Below are positions 1 through 7,179 of a stretch of DNA of 8,701 nucleotides, in pieces. The stretch covers positions 1-8,701 of the forward strand of contig CALQCV020000069.1 of the NCBI GenBank assembly GCA_943329165.2. The letters run 5' to 3'. A model generated the notes under the pieces. The model was not told the DNA's origin, did no database searches, and was given only the letters and a program-made list of their open reading frames with translations. This DNA comes from Candidatus Nitrotoga sp. CP45 (GTDB taxonomy: Bacteria > Bacteroidota > Bacteroidia > Flavobacteriales > Flavobacteriaceae). Position numbers and translations under genes: made by a program. Position 1 is the first letter of the stretch, and every line of letters starts with the position of its first letter.

Positions 1-1544
1 CGTGATAAGTTCCAATCGTTAGCATTTTTCAACCAGTTTCCGAAACGGCCTTCACCGGTTGCTTTTGGCTTCCAATTGATGGTTTTGTTTAGGTCGAACA
101 TTCGGTCTTTGACTTCGGTTACTTTGATAAACCAGGAATCTAACGGATAATATAATAATGGTTCGTCAGTTCTCCAACTGTGCGGGTAACTGTGAACGTA
201 TTTTTCTACTTTGAATGCTTTGTTTTCTTCTTTTAACTGAATGGCGATTTCAACATCAGCGGAACGTTCCGGTGCATGTCCAGCATCGTAATATTCATTC
301 TTAACATACTTACCGGATAAATCGCCTAAACCTTGGATAAACTTACCTTGTAAATCAACCAAAGGCACTGGATTTCCATTAGCATCCAAAACCAACATTG
401 GCGGCACTTCTGGTTTTGCCTCTTTGGCCACTTTCGCGTCATCGGCCCCAAAAGTTGGCGCAGTATGCACAATTCCAGTTCCGTCTTCAGTAGTAACAAA
501 ATCACCAGAGATTACCCTGAACGCATTTTCCGAATTTTGGTATGGCAATACCAAAGGCATTAATTGTTCGTAACGGATTCCAACTAAGGCTGCCCCTTTG
601 AACTCTGCTAAAATTTTATATGGGATTTGTTTGTCATTAGCTTTGAAATTTTCAAAATCAGAAGTTTCTTCACTTGCAAAAAATCCTTTTCCGAATTGTT
701 TTCCGATTAAATTTTTAGCCAAAACAACTTTTACTGGAAGGAATGTATATTGATTAAACGTTTGTACCAAAACATAATCTATTTTTGGTCCAACGGTCAA
801 TGCGGTATTACTCGGAAGTGTCCATGGCGTGGTCGTCCATGCCAAAATGTGCACTTCACCAAAACCTTGTAAAAAGCTCGGTAAAGTTTCTGCTAAAGTC
901 TTGAATTGTGCCACAACGGTTGTATCCGTTACATCTCTATAACTTCCGGGTTGATTTACTTCGTGTGAAGATAATCCAGTTCCGGCTTTTGGAGAATAGG
1001 GTTGGATTGTGTAGCCTTTATATAATAAATCTTTGTCATAAATCTGTTTCAATAGCCACCAAACCGATTCCATGTATTTGGATTTGTAGGTCACATACGG
1101 ATCTTCCATATCAACCCAATAACCCATTTTTTCGGTAAGGTCATTCCAGACATCGGTGTATCGCATAACGGTGCGTTTACACGCTTCATTGTATTCTTCA
1201 ATGGAAATGGTTTTCCCGATATCTTCTTTGGTGATGCCTAATTCTTTTTCGGTGCCCAATTCAACCGGCAAACCGTGCGTATCCCAACCAGCTTTACGCT
1301 TAACCTGAAACCCTTTTTGGGTTTTATAACGACAGAAAATATCTTTAATCGCACGTGCCATTACGTGATGAATTCCGGGCAAACCATTTGCAGATGGTGG
1401 TCCTTCAAAAAAAACATAAGGCGTAGCGCCTTCGCGAGACGTTACGCTCTGTTCAAAGATGTTGTTTTCTTTCCAAAAATCAAGAACATCTGAGGCCACT
1501 TTCGGCAAATCAAGTCCTTTATATTCAGTAAACTTACTGGTCAT
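1..1544 (-). CDS. ileS: Isoleucyl-tRNA synthetase (IleRS, type 2-like), N-terminal 514 residues; 3' part beyond the window edge
   Basis: Charges tRNA-Ile with isoleucine in the cytoplasm (class Ia synthetase) and hydrolyses mischarged Val-tRNA-Ile. The frame is open from ATG at 1544 to the window edge with no stop. The N-terminus runs through a Rossmann catalytic core with 'PPSANGLPGIHH' at about residues 49-60 and 'GWDTHGLPVE' shortly after. The CP1 editing domain follows, with 'WTTTPWTLPSN' from residue 236 and 'GIVHTAPTFGADD' ending at Asp369. The last visible residues are 'NDWNLS', the stretch that normally precedes SRYWG. The KMSKS loop and anticodon-binding domain lie outside the window. 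Flavobacterial IleRS is roughly 1,130-1,150 residues, so under half is present. The canonical HIGH signature is GIHH here (residues 57-60), as in IleRS2-type enzymes. No Shine-Dalgarno precedes the ATG; a weak promoter lies about 26 bases upstream. Identity is very secure. Confidence 0.97.
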   Translation of the reverse strand, partial: MTSKFTEYKGLDLPKVASDVLDFWKENNIFEQSVTSREGATPYVFFEGPPSANGLPGIHHVMARAIKDIFCRYKTQKGFQVKRKAGWDTHGLPVELGTEKELGITKEDIGKTISIEEYNEACKRTVMRYTDVWNDLTEKMGYWVDMEDPYVTYKSKYMESVWWLLKQIYDKDLLYKGYTIQPYSPKAGTGLSSHEVNQPGSYRDVTDTTVVAQFKTLAETLPSFLQGFGEVHILAWTTTPWTLPSNTALTVGPKIDYVLVQTFNQYTFLPVKVVLAKNLIGKQFGKGFFASEETSDFENFKANDKQIPYKILAEFKGAALVGIRYEQLMPLVLPYQNSENAFRVISGDFVTTEDGTGIVHTAPTFGADDAKVAKEAKPEVPPMLVLDANGNPVPLVDLQGKFIQGLGDLSGKYVKNEYYDAGHAPERSADVEIAIQLKEENKAFKVEKYVHSYPHSWRTDEPLLYYPLDSWFIKVTEVKDRMFDLNKTINWKPKATGEGRFGNWLKNANDWNLS

Positions 1545-1570
1545 TTTGTCGTTTTCTTTAATCAAGTCTG

Positions 1571-1602
1571 CGAAAGTAGTAAATTTAGTTGAAAGTCATA
1601 AA
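1571..1602 (-). promoter_or_regulatory. Candidate ileS promoter
   Basis: On the minus strand TACTTTCG (1571-1578) matches the Bacteroidota -7 consensus TAnnTTTG with one mismatch and ends 26 bases before the ileS ATG. A clear TTG -33 element is not seen; only a TTTA at about 20 bases' spacing is available, inside the tandem repeats. This is a plausible but weak call. Confidence 0.35.
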
Positions 1603-1615
1603 GACATAAAGTCAA
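1592..1615. repeat. Three 8-bp tandem repeats upstream of ileS
   Basis: Units AAAGTCAT, AAAGACAT and AAAGTCAA lie end to end at 1592-1599, 1600-1607 and 1608-1615, followed by a degenerate AAGTTGAA. They occupy the 134-base gap between the esterase stop and the ileS start and overlap the expected -33 region of ileS. No hairpin typical of a terminator is seen in this gap. Low-complexity repeats of this kind are, from memory, frequent in flavobacterial intergenic DNA; function is unknown. Confidence 0.6.
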
Positions 1616-1678
1616 AAGTTGAAGTTTTGATTTGAAATAAAGAGTTTGAGAGGATTAATATTTGCTGACGATGTCTAT

Positions 1679-2506
1679 TTATTTCTTTTCAAGAATTTTT
1701 TTGGAAATCTTTTCTACTTCATTTAATAATAAAGGATAAGCTGGTTCATCCATTCCAGAATGGTTAAATCCTTGTAGTTCATAAAGTCGAATTTCTTTAT
1801 TTTTGTTCAGTTTCATCATTCGTAAGAAATAGGCATTTTCTTCGTAACGCCCTAATAATTCCATTTCGCGATCACCTGTTATGAGCAAAATTGGAGGTGT
1901 GTCTGCGCGAACAAAATTTATTGGGGCATACTTATCAATAGTTGGTTGTGTACTTTTTATTCCTTGCTCTTTTCGTATTGTAAAATGTGTAATGGCTTGT
2001 CCGCTAAAAGAAATTAATCCTGCTATATCAATGGGGTCAATGCTATATTTGGCCAAATAGGATTTATCCATAACAATAATAGTTCCCAAATAAGCTCCTG
2101 CAGAATGTCCGGAAACAAAAATTAGTTTTTTATTTCCGCCATATTTTTCAATGTTATTAAACCCCCAGGCAACTGCAGCCGCAGCATCTTCTATATAGGC
2201 TGGCGCAGTAACATTTGGAGAAAGTCTATATTCTACACCAATTATCGCACAACCTTTATCCATCAATGCTTTAGGGATTTGTTTTTTACCTTTTGTTAAT
2301 CCGCCACCATGAAACCAAATTATTGTTGCAAAATCCTTTTTATTTTCTGGATAATAAACATCAAGAGTGCATTGAGAATTTATATACGAATCCTTTTTAT
2401 TTATGGTTTCGTCATAATAATGAATGTCGTTCTCCGTGGCGTATTTTTGTTGCGCAATTGCAAAAGATAAATTTGCAAAAAATAAAAAGATAAATAATTT
2501 TTTCAT
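1679..2506 (-). CDS. Secreted alpha/beta-hydrolase, carboxylesterase of the HSL/BD-FAE type
   Basis: Predicted serine hydrolase of 275 residues acting on ester substrates outside the cytoplasm. Residues 1-18 form a signal peptide (two Lys, a Phe/Leu-rich core, then AIA before Gln19). The oxyanion-hole motif HGGG is at 66-69, 'VEYRLSP' at 91-97, the nucleophile elbow GHSAG at 133-137 (Ser135), the probable acid Asp212 in 'LLITGDRE', and the probable base His249 in 'GFNHSG'. All triad members are present and length is normal for a single-domain esterase. The ATG at 2504-2506 directly begins the signal peptide and follows a good promoter, so the start is well supported. It lies 71 bases downstream of recO but appears to be transcribed separately. 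The substrate (short-chain, feruloyl/acetyl-xylan or other ester) cannot be told from sequence; a peptidase of the S9 type is less likely given the size and HGGG motif. Confidence 0.88.
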   Translation of the reverse strand: MKKLFIFLFFANLSFAIAQQKYATENDIHYYDETINKKDSYINSQCTLDVYYPENKKDFATIIWFHGGGLTKGKKQIPKALMDKGCAIIGVEYRLSPNVTAPAYIEDAAAAVAWGFNNIEKYGGNKKLIFVSGHSAGAYLGTIIVMDKSYLAKYSIDPIDIAGLISFSGQAITHFTIRKEQGIKSTQPTIDKYAPINFVRADTPPILLITGDREMELLGRYEENAYFLRMMKLNKNKEIRLYELQGFNHSGMDEPAYPLLLNEVEKISKKILEKK

Positions 2507-2532
2507 TTAGATAAATTAATTTTGAAAAGTGT

Positions 2533-2560
2533 CAAAAGTAAAACAAAGCAATACTATCAA
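2533..2560 (-). promoter_or_regulatory. Promoter of the esterase gene
   Basis: On the minus strand a TTG (2558-2560) is followed after 17 bases by TACTTTTG (2533-2540), an exact match to the Bacteroidota TTG-N17+-TAnnTTTG housekeeping sigma promoter. The -7 element ends 26 bases before the ATG, giving a short 5' leader of about 20 bases. It lies inside the 71-base recO-esterase gap. Confidence 0.65.
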
Positions 2561-2577
2561 TTTTTTTTGGATTCCTT

Positions 2578-3291
2578 TTAACTAAAAACTTCTTTTAAAA
2601 CATCGAGTGATTTTGGTTTTTTGAAACCATCGAGATGAATTGTGTAGTACTCGAGGAGAATTTTTAACAGAATTTGACGTTCGGTGCCAGCGAAAACTTT
2701 TTGGTCGGAGTCAAATTTTAAATCGATTAGTTTTTTTAACATAAAAGTTTCGTGTTCCGATAGGCAATTGGTTCCCTGAAAAGCCGTAAAGTTGCCTTCT
2801 TTGCAATCAAAGAATTTAAATACACTTTCAGAATTGTCGGGATAAAAGCCAAAAAACTTGGTCATCTCCAGCATCAGAATCAAATGGAAATTCGCCATTT
2901 CATCATGCGCATCGAGCCAAAGCAAAGCCGATTCTAAAAAGTTGAACAGGTTTTCATTTTTTTCTTCTTCGTGTATGCTGTGATGAATGATTTCTGAAAG
3001 AAACATGACTATGGTACTTTTGACAATATCGGTGGAAATAGTCTGATACCCGTGTGCGAGTTTTATTTCTTTGAAATGCTCGAGTGCTCCTTTATTCTTG
3101 TGATTGGCTTCGATTTCGAGGATGGAAAGCGGTTGAAAATAGGCAATCTTTTGATTGGATTTTTTAGCCGCAAAAGCGTTGGGCACAAAATAACTTTTTA
3201 AACCATCAGACAGCGTGAGGCATTTTACTATCAGGCTTTTTTCCTGATATTTTAGAGAAGAAATTACGATGGCTTTGGTTTTGACGAGCAT
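2578..3291 (-). CDS. recO: DNA repair protein RecO
   Basis: Mediator of the RecFOR recombinational repair pathway; it helps load RecA onto SSB-coated single-stranded DNA and anneals complementary strands in the cytoplasm. The 237-residue product has the typical N-terminal OB fold (about residues 1-80, opening 'MLVKTKAIVISSLKYQEKS') and a helical C-terminal domain ending with 'HLDGFKKPKSLDVLKEVF', a common end for Bacteroidota RecO. The zinc-finger seen in some RecO proteins is not intact: only Cys163 and Cys176 lie in that region and there is no CxxC pair. The start ATG at 3289-3291 fits the conserved N-terminus. The gene is 62 bases downstream of porZ on the same strand with no convincing promoter of its own, so co-transcription with porZ is likely. 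Confidence 0.92.
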   Translation of the reverse strand: MLVKTKAIVISSLKYQEKSLIVKCLTLSDGLKSYFVPNAFAAKKSNQKIAYFQPLSILEIEANHKNKGALEHFKEIKLAHGYQTISTDIVKSTIVMFLSEIIHHSIHEEEKNENLFNFLESALLWLDAHDEMANFHLILMLEMTKFFGFYPDNSESVFKFFDCKEGNFTAFQGTNCLSEHETFMLKKLIDLKFDSDQKVFAGTERQILLKILLEYYTIHLDGFKKPKSLDVLKEVFS

Positions 3292-3295
3292 GTTT

Positions 3296-3354
3296 AATTA
3301 CAAATTACAAATTACGAATTACGAAGTTGAAACCGTAATTAACATCTCGTAATT
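3296..3354. repeat. 7-bp tandem and inverted repeat cluster between porZ and recO
   Basis: Four tandem copies of AATTACR lie at 3296-3302, 3303-3309, 3310-3316 and 3317-3323 (two ending in A, two in G). Two inverted copies, CGTAATT, follow at 3334-3340 and 3348-3354, the last overlapping the porZ stop codon. In the porZ-recO transcript the copies at 3334-3340 and 3317-3323 can pair into a 7-bp stem with a 10-base loop. No U-tract follows, so it does not look like a terminator. It may influence mRNA processing or translation of recO, or may simply be one of the dispersed short repeats common in flavobacterial intergenic DNA. Confidence 0.7.
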
Positions 3355-5636
3355 TATCTTATTATCATCACTTTTTTGACAGCAGTTTCTGAAGCATCTT
3401 CAGCAGCAATGAAAATAATATACACACCTGAGGCTACGTTGTATTTCCCAAATGCTTTGGTATCCCATTCTACTGTTCCGCCTTCGGAAGTGGTTTCGTA
3501 GACTAAATTACCTTCGATGTCGGTGATTTTGATATTGGCTTTCGAAATTAATCCGGCGATTTTTACTGTTCCCACAAATTCCGGGCGAACCGGATTTGGA
3601 TACACATAAACTGCATCTAAACTTTCAGCTGGTTTTGTCGCTATCCCTTGAAAAGAAACCATTCCCCTGTCGGTAGCAAATAAAATTTCGCCTGTAACTG
3701 CATTGATATCAATATCATTTATCACATTGCTTGGCAAGGGTGAATTGTCTTTTGTGAAATGATAAATCGTTTCCTGACCATTAGAGGAAAACAGAAAAAC
3801 CCCTGAATCGGCAGTTCCAATCCATTTTTGATTAGAACCATTAACGGCTATGTCTGTAATAAATTGTTCGTATAAAAGTTCTTGTGCCAAACCATCTTCC
3901 AGAATTATAATCGCATTAGCTTTCATTTGTTCGTCGCTATTGTAGCTTCCCGTGCTTGGCAATATTCTTAATCCTTTATTAGTTCCTATCCAAACCTGAT
4001 TTCTATTATCTACCGCAATAGCCCTGACATCTTGGGAGGGTAGATTTCCTAAATCAGCGCCTTCTGATAATTTTTTAAATCCAATATTTGAATTTTCATT
4101 AAAAGCAACAACACCATTTTTATAAGAGGCGATCCATTTTGTCCCGCTTTTATCGATGGCTATTTTACAAAAATCGTTACTTGCATAATCGGTTAAAATT
4201 GTTCGCATGTCAAAAGCTGCCCATGTTCCATTTGATTTTAAAACATGAAGCCCTTTTTGTGTCCTGCTTTGGGTCAACCATAAATTTCCTGAGTTATCAT
4301 ATGCGGTGCTGTTAATCCTTGGGCCGTCACCTTCCATGGCACTGTTTACTGCATTATACAGAGTTGTTGGAACATCGCTTACTATTTTTAAGAGTCCATT
4401 ATTAAAGGAAGCAATGCACAGCTCATTTTCATCGTTTGGGTTTACGGCAATCCTAACAAGGGCTTTGGCGCCCAATAAATCGCTGTACGGAATATTTTGC
4501 CAACCGGAACTTTCATTATATTTGCTGATATCAAAGGTAGTCGGGCCCATAGAGGGAATATAACCATAAGGATTATAGAACATATCATACCCTCCATAAA
4601 CGGCCCATAAATTTGAGGACGAACTATTTATCGAAAAGATATTATTACGAACTGGTCCGTTAGGCATAATAAATTCAAAATTAGTTGGAGAAGTAATTGA
4701 TGAAGAAACAATTCCGTTTTCATTTGTTCCGATATAAATCGTTTCATTAGCAACGGTTGCACACGTAAAAGTTACCGGAATTGAAGTTATTTGTGAATTT
4801 TGGATATGAATTATTTGGCTTAATGATGTGTTATAAATAAAAACGTGATTTAAAGACGTAACAACTAAATAATTTGAAGTGGCACGAATATCTAGGCCTG
4901 TTTGTCCAATAGCTCCTATTTGTTCAAAGAAGAAACCGTTATATTTATAGACATTATTATTGGTTTTCATCGCTATCAACTGGTTATTGAATGCAACAAT
5001 TCCTGTCCAGTAGTTTGGGTCAAAAACTTCCCATTGTGAATAATCGATAAGGTTTGGGTTAGTTACACTTGCTTTTCTGATACCGTTATATTGTGTTACA
5101 GCATATATATCTCCGTTAAAAACGGCTGTTTGATAGACTTTTATTTCCTGTCCGGCCGGTCCAATAAAATAAGTGTCGCCAAATTCTAAGGTCGCCAATT
5201 TATATTGCACAATTCCAAAATCACAGGAAACATAGACAATGCCATCATATTCAATGAAATGATTTACCCTTTTAATGTTTGAAGGAATGTTTTTATTGAT
5301 GATATCTACAACATTTAATATACTTCCGTCGGCATCATTAATGACAATCATTAGCCCATCTTCATAACCTACAATTGTTTTGTTGAAAGTGTCGCTGTGA
5401 TAAACTGCAGAAATGGTTTGTCCCGAAAGACCATCAATGGTATTTACCGTTTTTATATCGTTGGAGGCAAGGTTTTTGGTAAACAGCGCATTTTCGGCAG
5501 CAGCATAAATTTTGGTGTTTGATTCCGAGATATCTTTAATTTGATTGTATGAAAAATAACCTTTCCAATTTTGAAATGGTTGTGATACGCAAATTTGAAA
5601 AAAAAGAAATATAACCCCGAAAAAGCACTTTTTCAT
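3354..5636 (-). CDS. porZ: PorZ-like type IX secretion attachment-complex protein (beta-propellers plus T9SS C-terminal domain)
   Basis: In Porphyromonas gingivalis PorZ is a surface component of the T9SS attachment complex with PorU, PorV and PorQ and supplies anionic LPS to the PorU sortase. This 760-residue product has a signal peptide at about 1-18 (CVS before Gln19), then 'NWKGYFSYNQIKDI' and 'KIYAAAENALF', which fit the PorZ N-terminal propeller. Later propeller blades carry the repeating 'W-I-G/A-x-x-x-x-G-V/L' signature near residues 500-512, 548-559 and 604-616, like two-component-regulator propellers. A T9SS-type C-terminal domain (about 675-760) starts at 'VYVYPNPV' and ends 'VKKVMIIR'. 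Length is close to the P. gingivalis protein (about 776). A reading frame seven codons longer begins at a TTG (5657), but that codon lies inside the promoter -7 element, so ATG 5634-5636 is chosen. The alternative is a generic propeller T9SS-cargo protein, but the N-terminus and size favour PorZ. Confidence 0.82.
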   Translation of the reverse strand: MKKCFFGVIFLFFQICVSQPFQNWKGYFSYNQIKDISESNTKIYAAAENALFTKNLASNDIKTVNTIDGLSGQTISAVYHSDTFNKTIVGYEDGLMIVINDADGSILNVVDIINKNIPSNIKRVNHFIEYDGIVYVSCDFGIVQYKLATLEFGDTYFIGPAGQEIKVYQTAVFNGDIYAVTQYNGIRKASVTNPNLIDYSQWEVFDPNYWTGIVAFNNQLIAMKTNNNVYKYNGFFFEQIGAIGQTGLDIRATSNYLVVTSLNHVFIYNTSLSQIIHIQNSQITSIPVTFTCATVANETIYIGTNENGIVSSSITSPTNFEFIMPNGPVRNNIFSINSSSSNLWAVYGGYDMFYNPYGYIPSMGPTTFDISKYNESSGWQNIPYSDLLGAKALVRIAVNPNDENELCIASFNNGLLKIVSDVPTTLYNAVNSAMEGDGPRINSTAYDNSGNLWLTQSRTQKGLHVLKSNGTWAAFDMRTILTDYASNDFCKIAIDKSGTKWIASYKNGVVAFNENSNIGFKKLSEGADLGNLPSQDVRAIAVDNRNQVWIGTNKGLRILPSTGSYNSDEQMKANAIIILEDGLAQELLYEQFITDIAVNGSNQKWIGTADSGVFLFSSNGQETIYHFTKDNSPLPSNVINDIDINAVTGEILFATDRGMVSFQGIATKPAESLDAVYVYPNPVRPEFVGTVKIAGLISKANIKITDIEGNLVYETTSEGGTVEWDTKAFGKYNVASGVYIIFIAAEDASETAVKKVMIIR

Positions 5637-5654
5637 TTGAAAAGAATTAGACTG

Positions 5655-5662
5655 CAAATATA
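5655..5662 (-). promoter_or_regulatory. Promoter -7 element of porZ(-recO)
   Basis: TATATTTG on the minus strand matches TAnnTTTG exactly and ends 18 bases before the chosen ATG. No clear TTG is found at the usual spacing upstream. The position, just downstream of the gdhA terminator, makes this the natural start of a porZ-recO transcript, with a very short leader of roughly 10-12 bases. Confidence 0.55.
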
Positions 5663-5701
5663 GTATAAACGTAAAAATAATCTAATTGTTATATTTGAAT
5701 C

Positions 5702-5730
5702 AAAAAATGCCATCAAAACTGATGGCATTT
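5702..5730 (-). terminator. Rho-independent terminator of gdhA
   Basis: A perfect 11-bp inverted repeat, AAATGCCATCA (5705-5715) and TGATGGCATTT (5720-5730), encloses a 4-base loop. Read on the minus strand the stem runs directly into six or more T residues (complement of the A-run at 5702-5707), the classic intrinsic-terminator form. It begins 28 bases after the gdhA stop. Read on the plus strand no T-run follows immediately, so it acts in the gdhA direction and insulates gdhA from porZ. Confidence 0.9.
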
Positions 5731-5758
5731 CAAGGGTTTTATCGGTTGGTTTCTTAAA

Positions 5759-7102
5759 TTATACTATTCCTTGTGCTAACATGGCATCGGCTACTTTTAC
5801 GAAACCGGCAATGTTTGCACCTTTTACATAATCTGTATATCCTGTTGCATCTGTACCATATTTTACGCACGCTTCGTGGATGTTTGCCATGATGTTTTTC
5901 AATCGTTGGTCAACTTCTTCTGAAGTCCAACTTAAACGCAAAGAGTTTTGTGACATTTCAAGACCTGAAGTCGCAACTCCGCCAGCATTTGAAGCTTTCC
6001 CTGGAGCGAAAAGAATTTTTGCTTTTAAGAATTCGGTAACCGCTTCCGGAGTTGAAGGCATATTTGCACCTTCGGCAACGCAGGTACATCCGTTTGCAAT
6101 AAGCGCTTTTGCTTCGTCACCGTTTAATTCATTTTGAGTAGCACACGGTAAAGCAATATCGCACTTAACTTCCCACGGGCGTTTCCCGGCTACGAATTTT
6201 GCAGAAGGATATTTAGCTACGTAATCAGAAATTCTTCCGTAGTTTACATTTTTGATTTCCATGATGTAAGCCAATTTTTCAGCTGTGATTCCATCAACAT
6301 CATAAATATACCCCGATGAGTCAGAAGCTGTAACTACTTTTCCACCAAGTTCGCTTGCTTTTTCGATAGCATATTGCGCTACGTTTCCTGAACCAGAAAC
6401 CACAACAGTTTTCCCATTAAAGCTTTGTCCTTTTGTTGCTAACATATTTTGAGCGAAGTAAACATCACCATAACCTGTAGCTTCAGGGCGGATTAATGAA
6501 CCGCCGAAAGTGATTCCTTTTCCGGTTAAAACTCCCGTAAATTCATTTCTCAATCTTTTATATTGACCAAACATATAGCCAACTTCTCTTCCTCCAACAC
6601 CTATATCTCCTGCAGGAACATCAGTATCAGCGCCAATGTGTTTCGCTAACTCGGTCATGAATGCTTGACAGAATTTCATGATTTCGATATCCGATTTTCC
6701 TTTTGGATCAAAATCAGAACCCCCTTTTCCACCACCCATTGGCAATGTTGTCAAACTGTTTTTAAACGTTTGTTCGAAAGCCAAAAACTTCAGGATACTC
6801 AAGTTTACTGAAGGGTGAAAACGAATTCCGCCTTTATATGGCCCGATAGCTGAGTTCATTTGAATTCTGTAACCACGGTTTACTTGTGTGGTTCCCGCAT
6901 CGTCAATCCAACACACACGGAACATGATTACTCTTTCTGGCTCTACCATTCTTTCCAAAAGCATTTTGTTTTGGTATTTTTTATTTTGTTCAATAAACGG
7001 AATTACTGTTTCAGCAACTTCCATAACTGCTTGCATAAATTCTGGTTCATGACCATTTCTTTTTGCAACCAATTCCATAAATGTGTTGATACTTTTTGAC
7101 AT
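5759..7102 (-). CDS. gdhA: Glutamate dehydrogenase, NADP-dependent type, hexameric class
   Basis: Catalyses the reversible reductive amination of 2-oxoglutarate with ammonium to L-glutamate, a route of ammonium assimilation in the cytoplasm. The 447-residue length equals that of E. coli GdhA. The substrate domain has 'GPYKGGIRFHP' (Lys90), 'LPMGGGKGG' (121-128, catalytic Lys126) and 'PAGDIGVGGRE' with catalytic Asp166. The dinucleotide-binding fold carries GSGNVA (237-242) and 'TASDSSGY' (Asp261, Ser262, Ser263), the Ser-containing form typical of NADP-preferring enzymes; cofactor choice is an inference. The ATG at 7100-7102 gives the standard N-terminus. It is monocistronic by appearance: its own promoter upstream, a strong terminator downstream, and a divergent gene on the other side. 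A palindrome close to the presumed transcription start is a candidate regulatory site. Confidence 0.97.
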   Translation of the reverse strand: MSKSINTFMELVAKRNGHEPEFMQAVMEVAETVIPFIEQNKKYQNKMLLERMVEPERVIMFRVCWIDDAGTTQVNRGYRIQMNSAIGPYKGGIRFHPSVNLSILKFLAFEQTFKNSLTTLPMGGGKGGSDFDPKGKSDIEIMKFCQAFMTELAKHIGADTDVPAGDIGVGGREVGYMFGQYKRLRNEFTGVLTGKGITFGGSLIRPEATGYGDVYFAQNMLATKGQSFNGKTVVVSGSGNVAQYAIEKASELGGKVVTASDSSGYIYDVDGITAEKLAYIMEIKNVNYGRISDYVAKYPSAKFVAGKRPWEVKCDIALPCATQNELNGDEAKALIANGCTCVAEGANMPSTPEAVTEFLKAKILFAPGKASNAGGVATSGLEMSQNSLRLSWTSEEVDQRLKNIMANIHEACVKYGTDATGYTDYVKGANIAGFVKVADAMLAQGIV

Positions 7103-7127
7103 AAAATTATTCTATTTTATTTTTTAA

Positions 7128-7148
7128 GAAATCGATTTCGTAAAATCG
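7128..7148. promoter_or_regulatory. Overlapping palindromes in the gdhA leader, candidate operator
   Basis: GAAATCGATTTC (7128-7139) is a perfect 12-bp palindrome. It overlaps a second inverted repeat, CGATTT (7133-7138) and AAATCG (7143-7148), with a 4-base spacer. Together they cover the region just downstream of the gdhA -7 element, where transcription would start. This is a position typical of a repressor site. No regulator can be named from sequence, and AT-rich DNA yields some palindromes by chance. Confidence 0.4.
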
Positions 7149-7150
7149 TA

Positions 7151-7179
7151 CAAATATACATTTTATTGAAATATACCGA
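7151..7179 (-). promoter_or_regulatory. Promoter of gdhA
   Basis: TATATTTG on the minus strand (7151-7158) matches the Bacteroidota -7 consensus exactly. Eighteen bases upstream is TCG (7177-7179), one base off the TTG -33 element. The -7 element ends 48 bases before the gdhA ATG, leaving a leader of about 40 bases that includes the palindromes at 7128-7148. Confidence 0.55.

Noticed and set aside
908..1493. Two plus-strand reading frames of 76 and 72 codons inside ileS
   Set aside because: They lie opposite the well-conserved IleRS coding sequence, have no family resemblance and no promoter; shadows of ileS.
2293..2493. 66-codon plus-strand frame opposite the esterase N-terminus
   Set aside because: It is antisense to the signal peptide and HGGG region of a clear esterase; composition looks random.
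3317..3340. Stem-loop between porZ and recO as a terminator
   Set aside because: The stem is AT-rich and only 7 bp, and no T-run follows in the direction of transcription.
4306..4563. 85-codon plus-strand frame inside porZ
   Set aside because: Antisense shadow of the propeller-coding region with no start signals.
5880..7099. Plus-strand frames of 85 and 79 codons opposite gdhA
   Set aside because: Antisense to a fully conserved glutamate dehydrogenase; no independent support.
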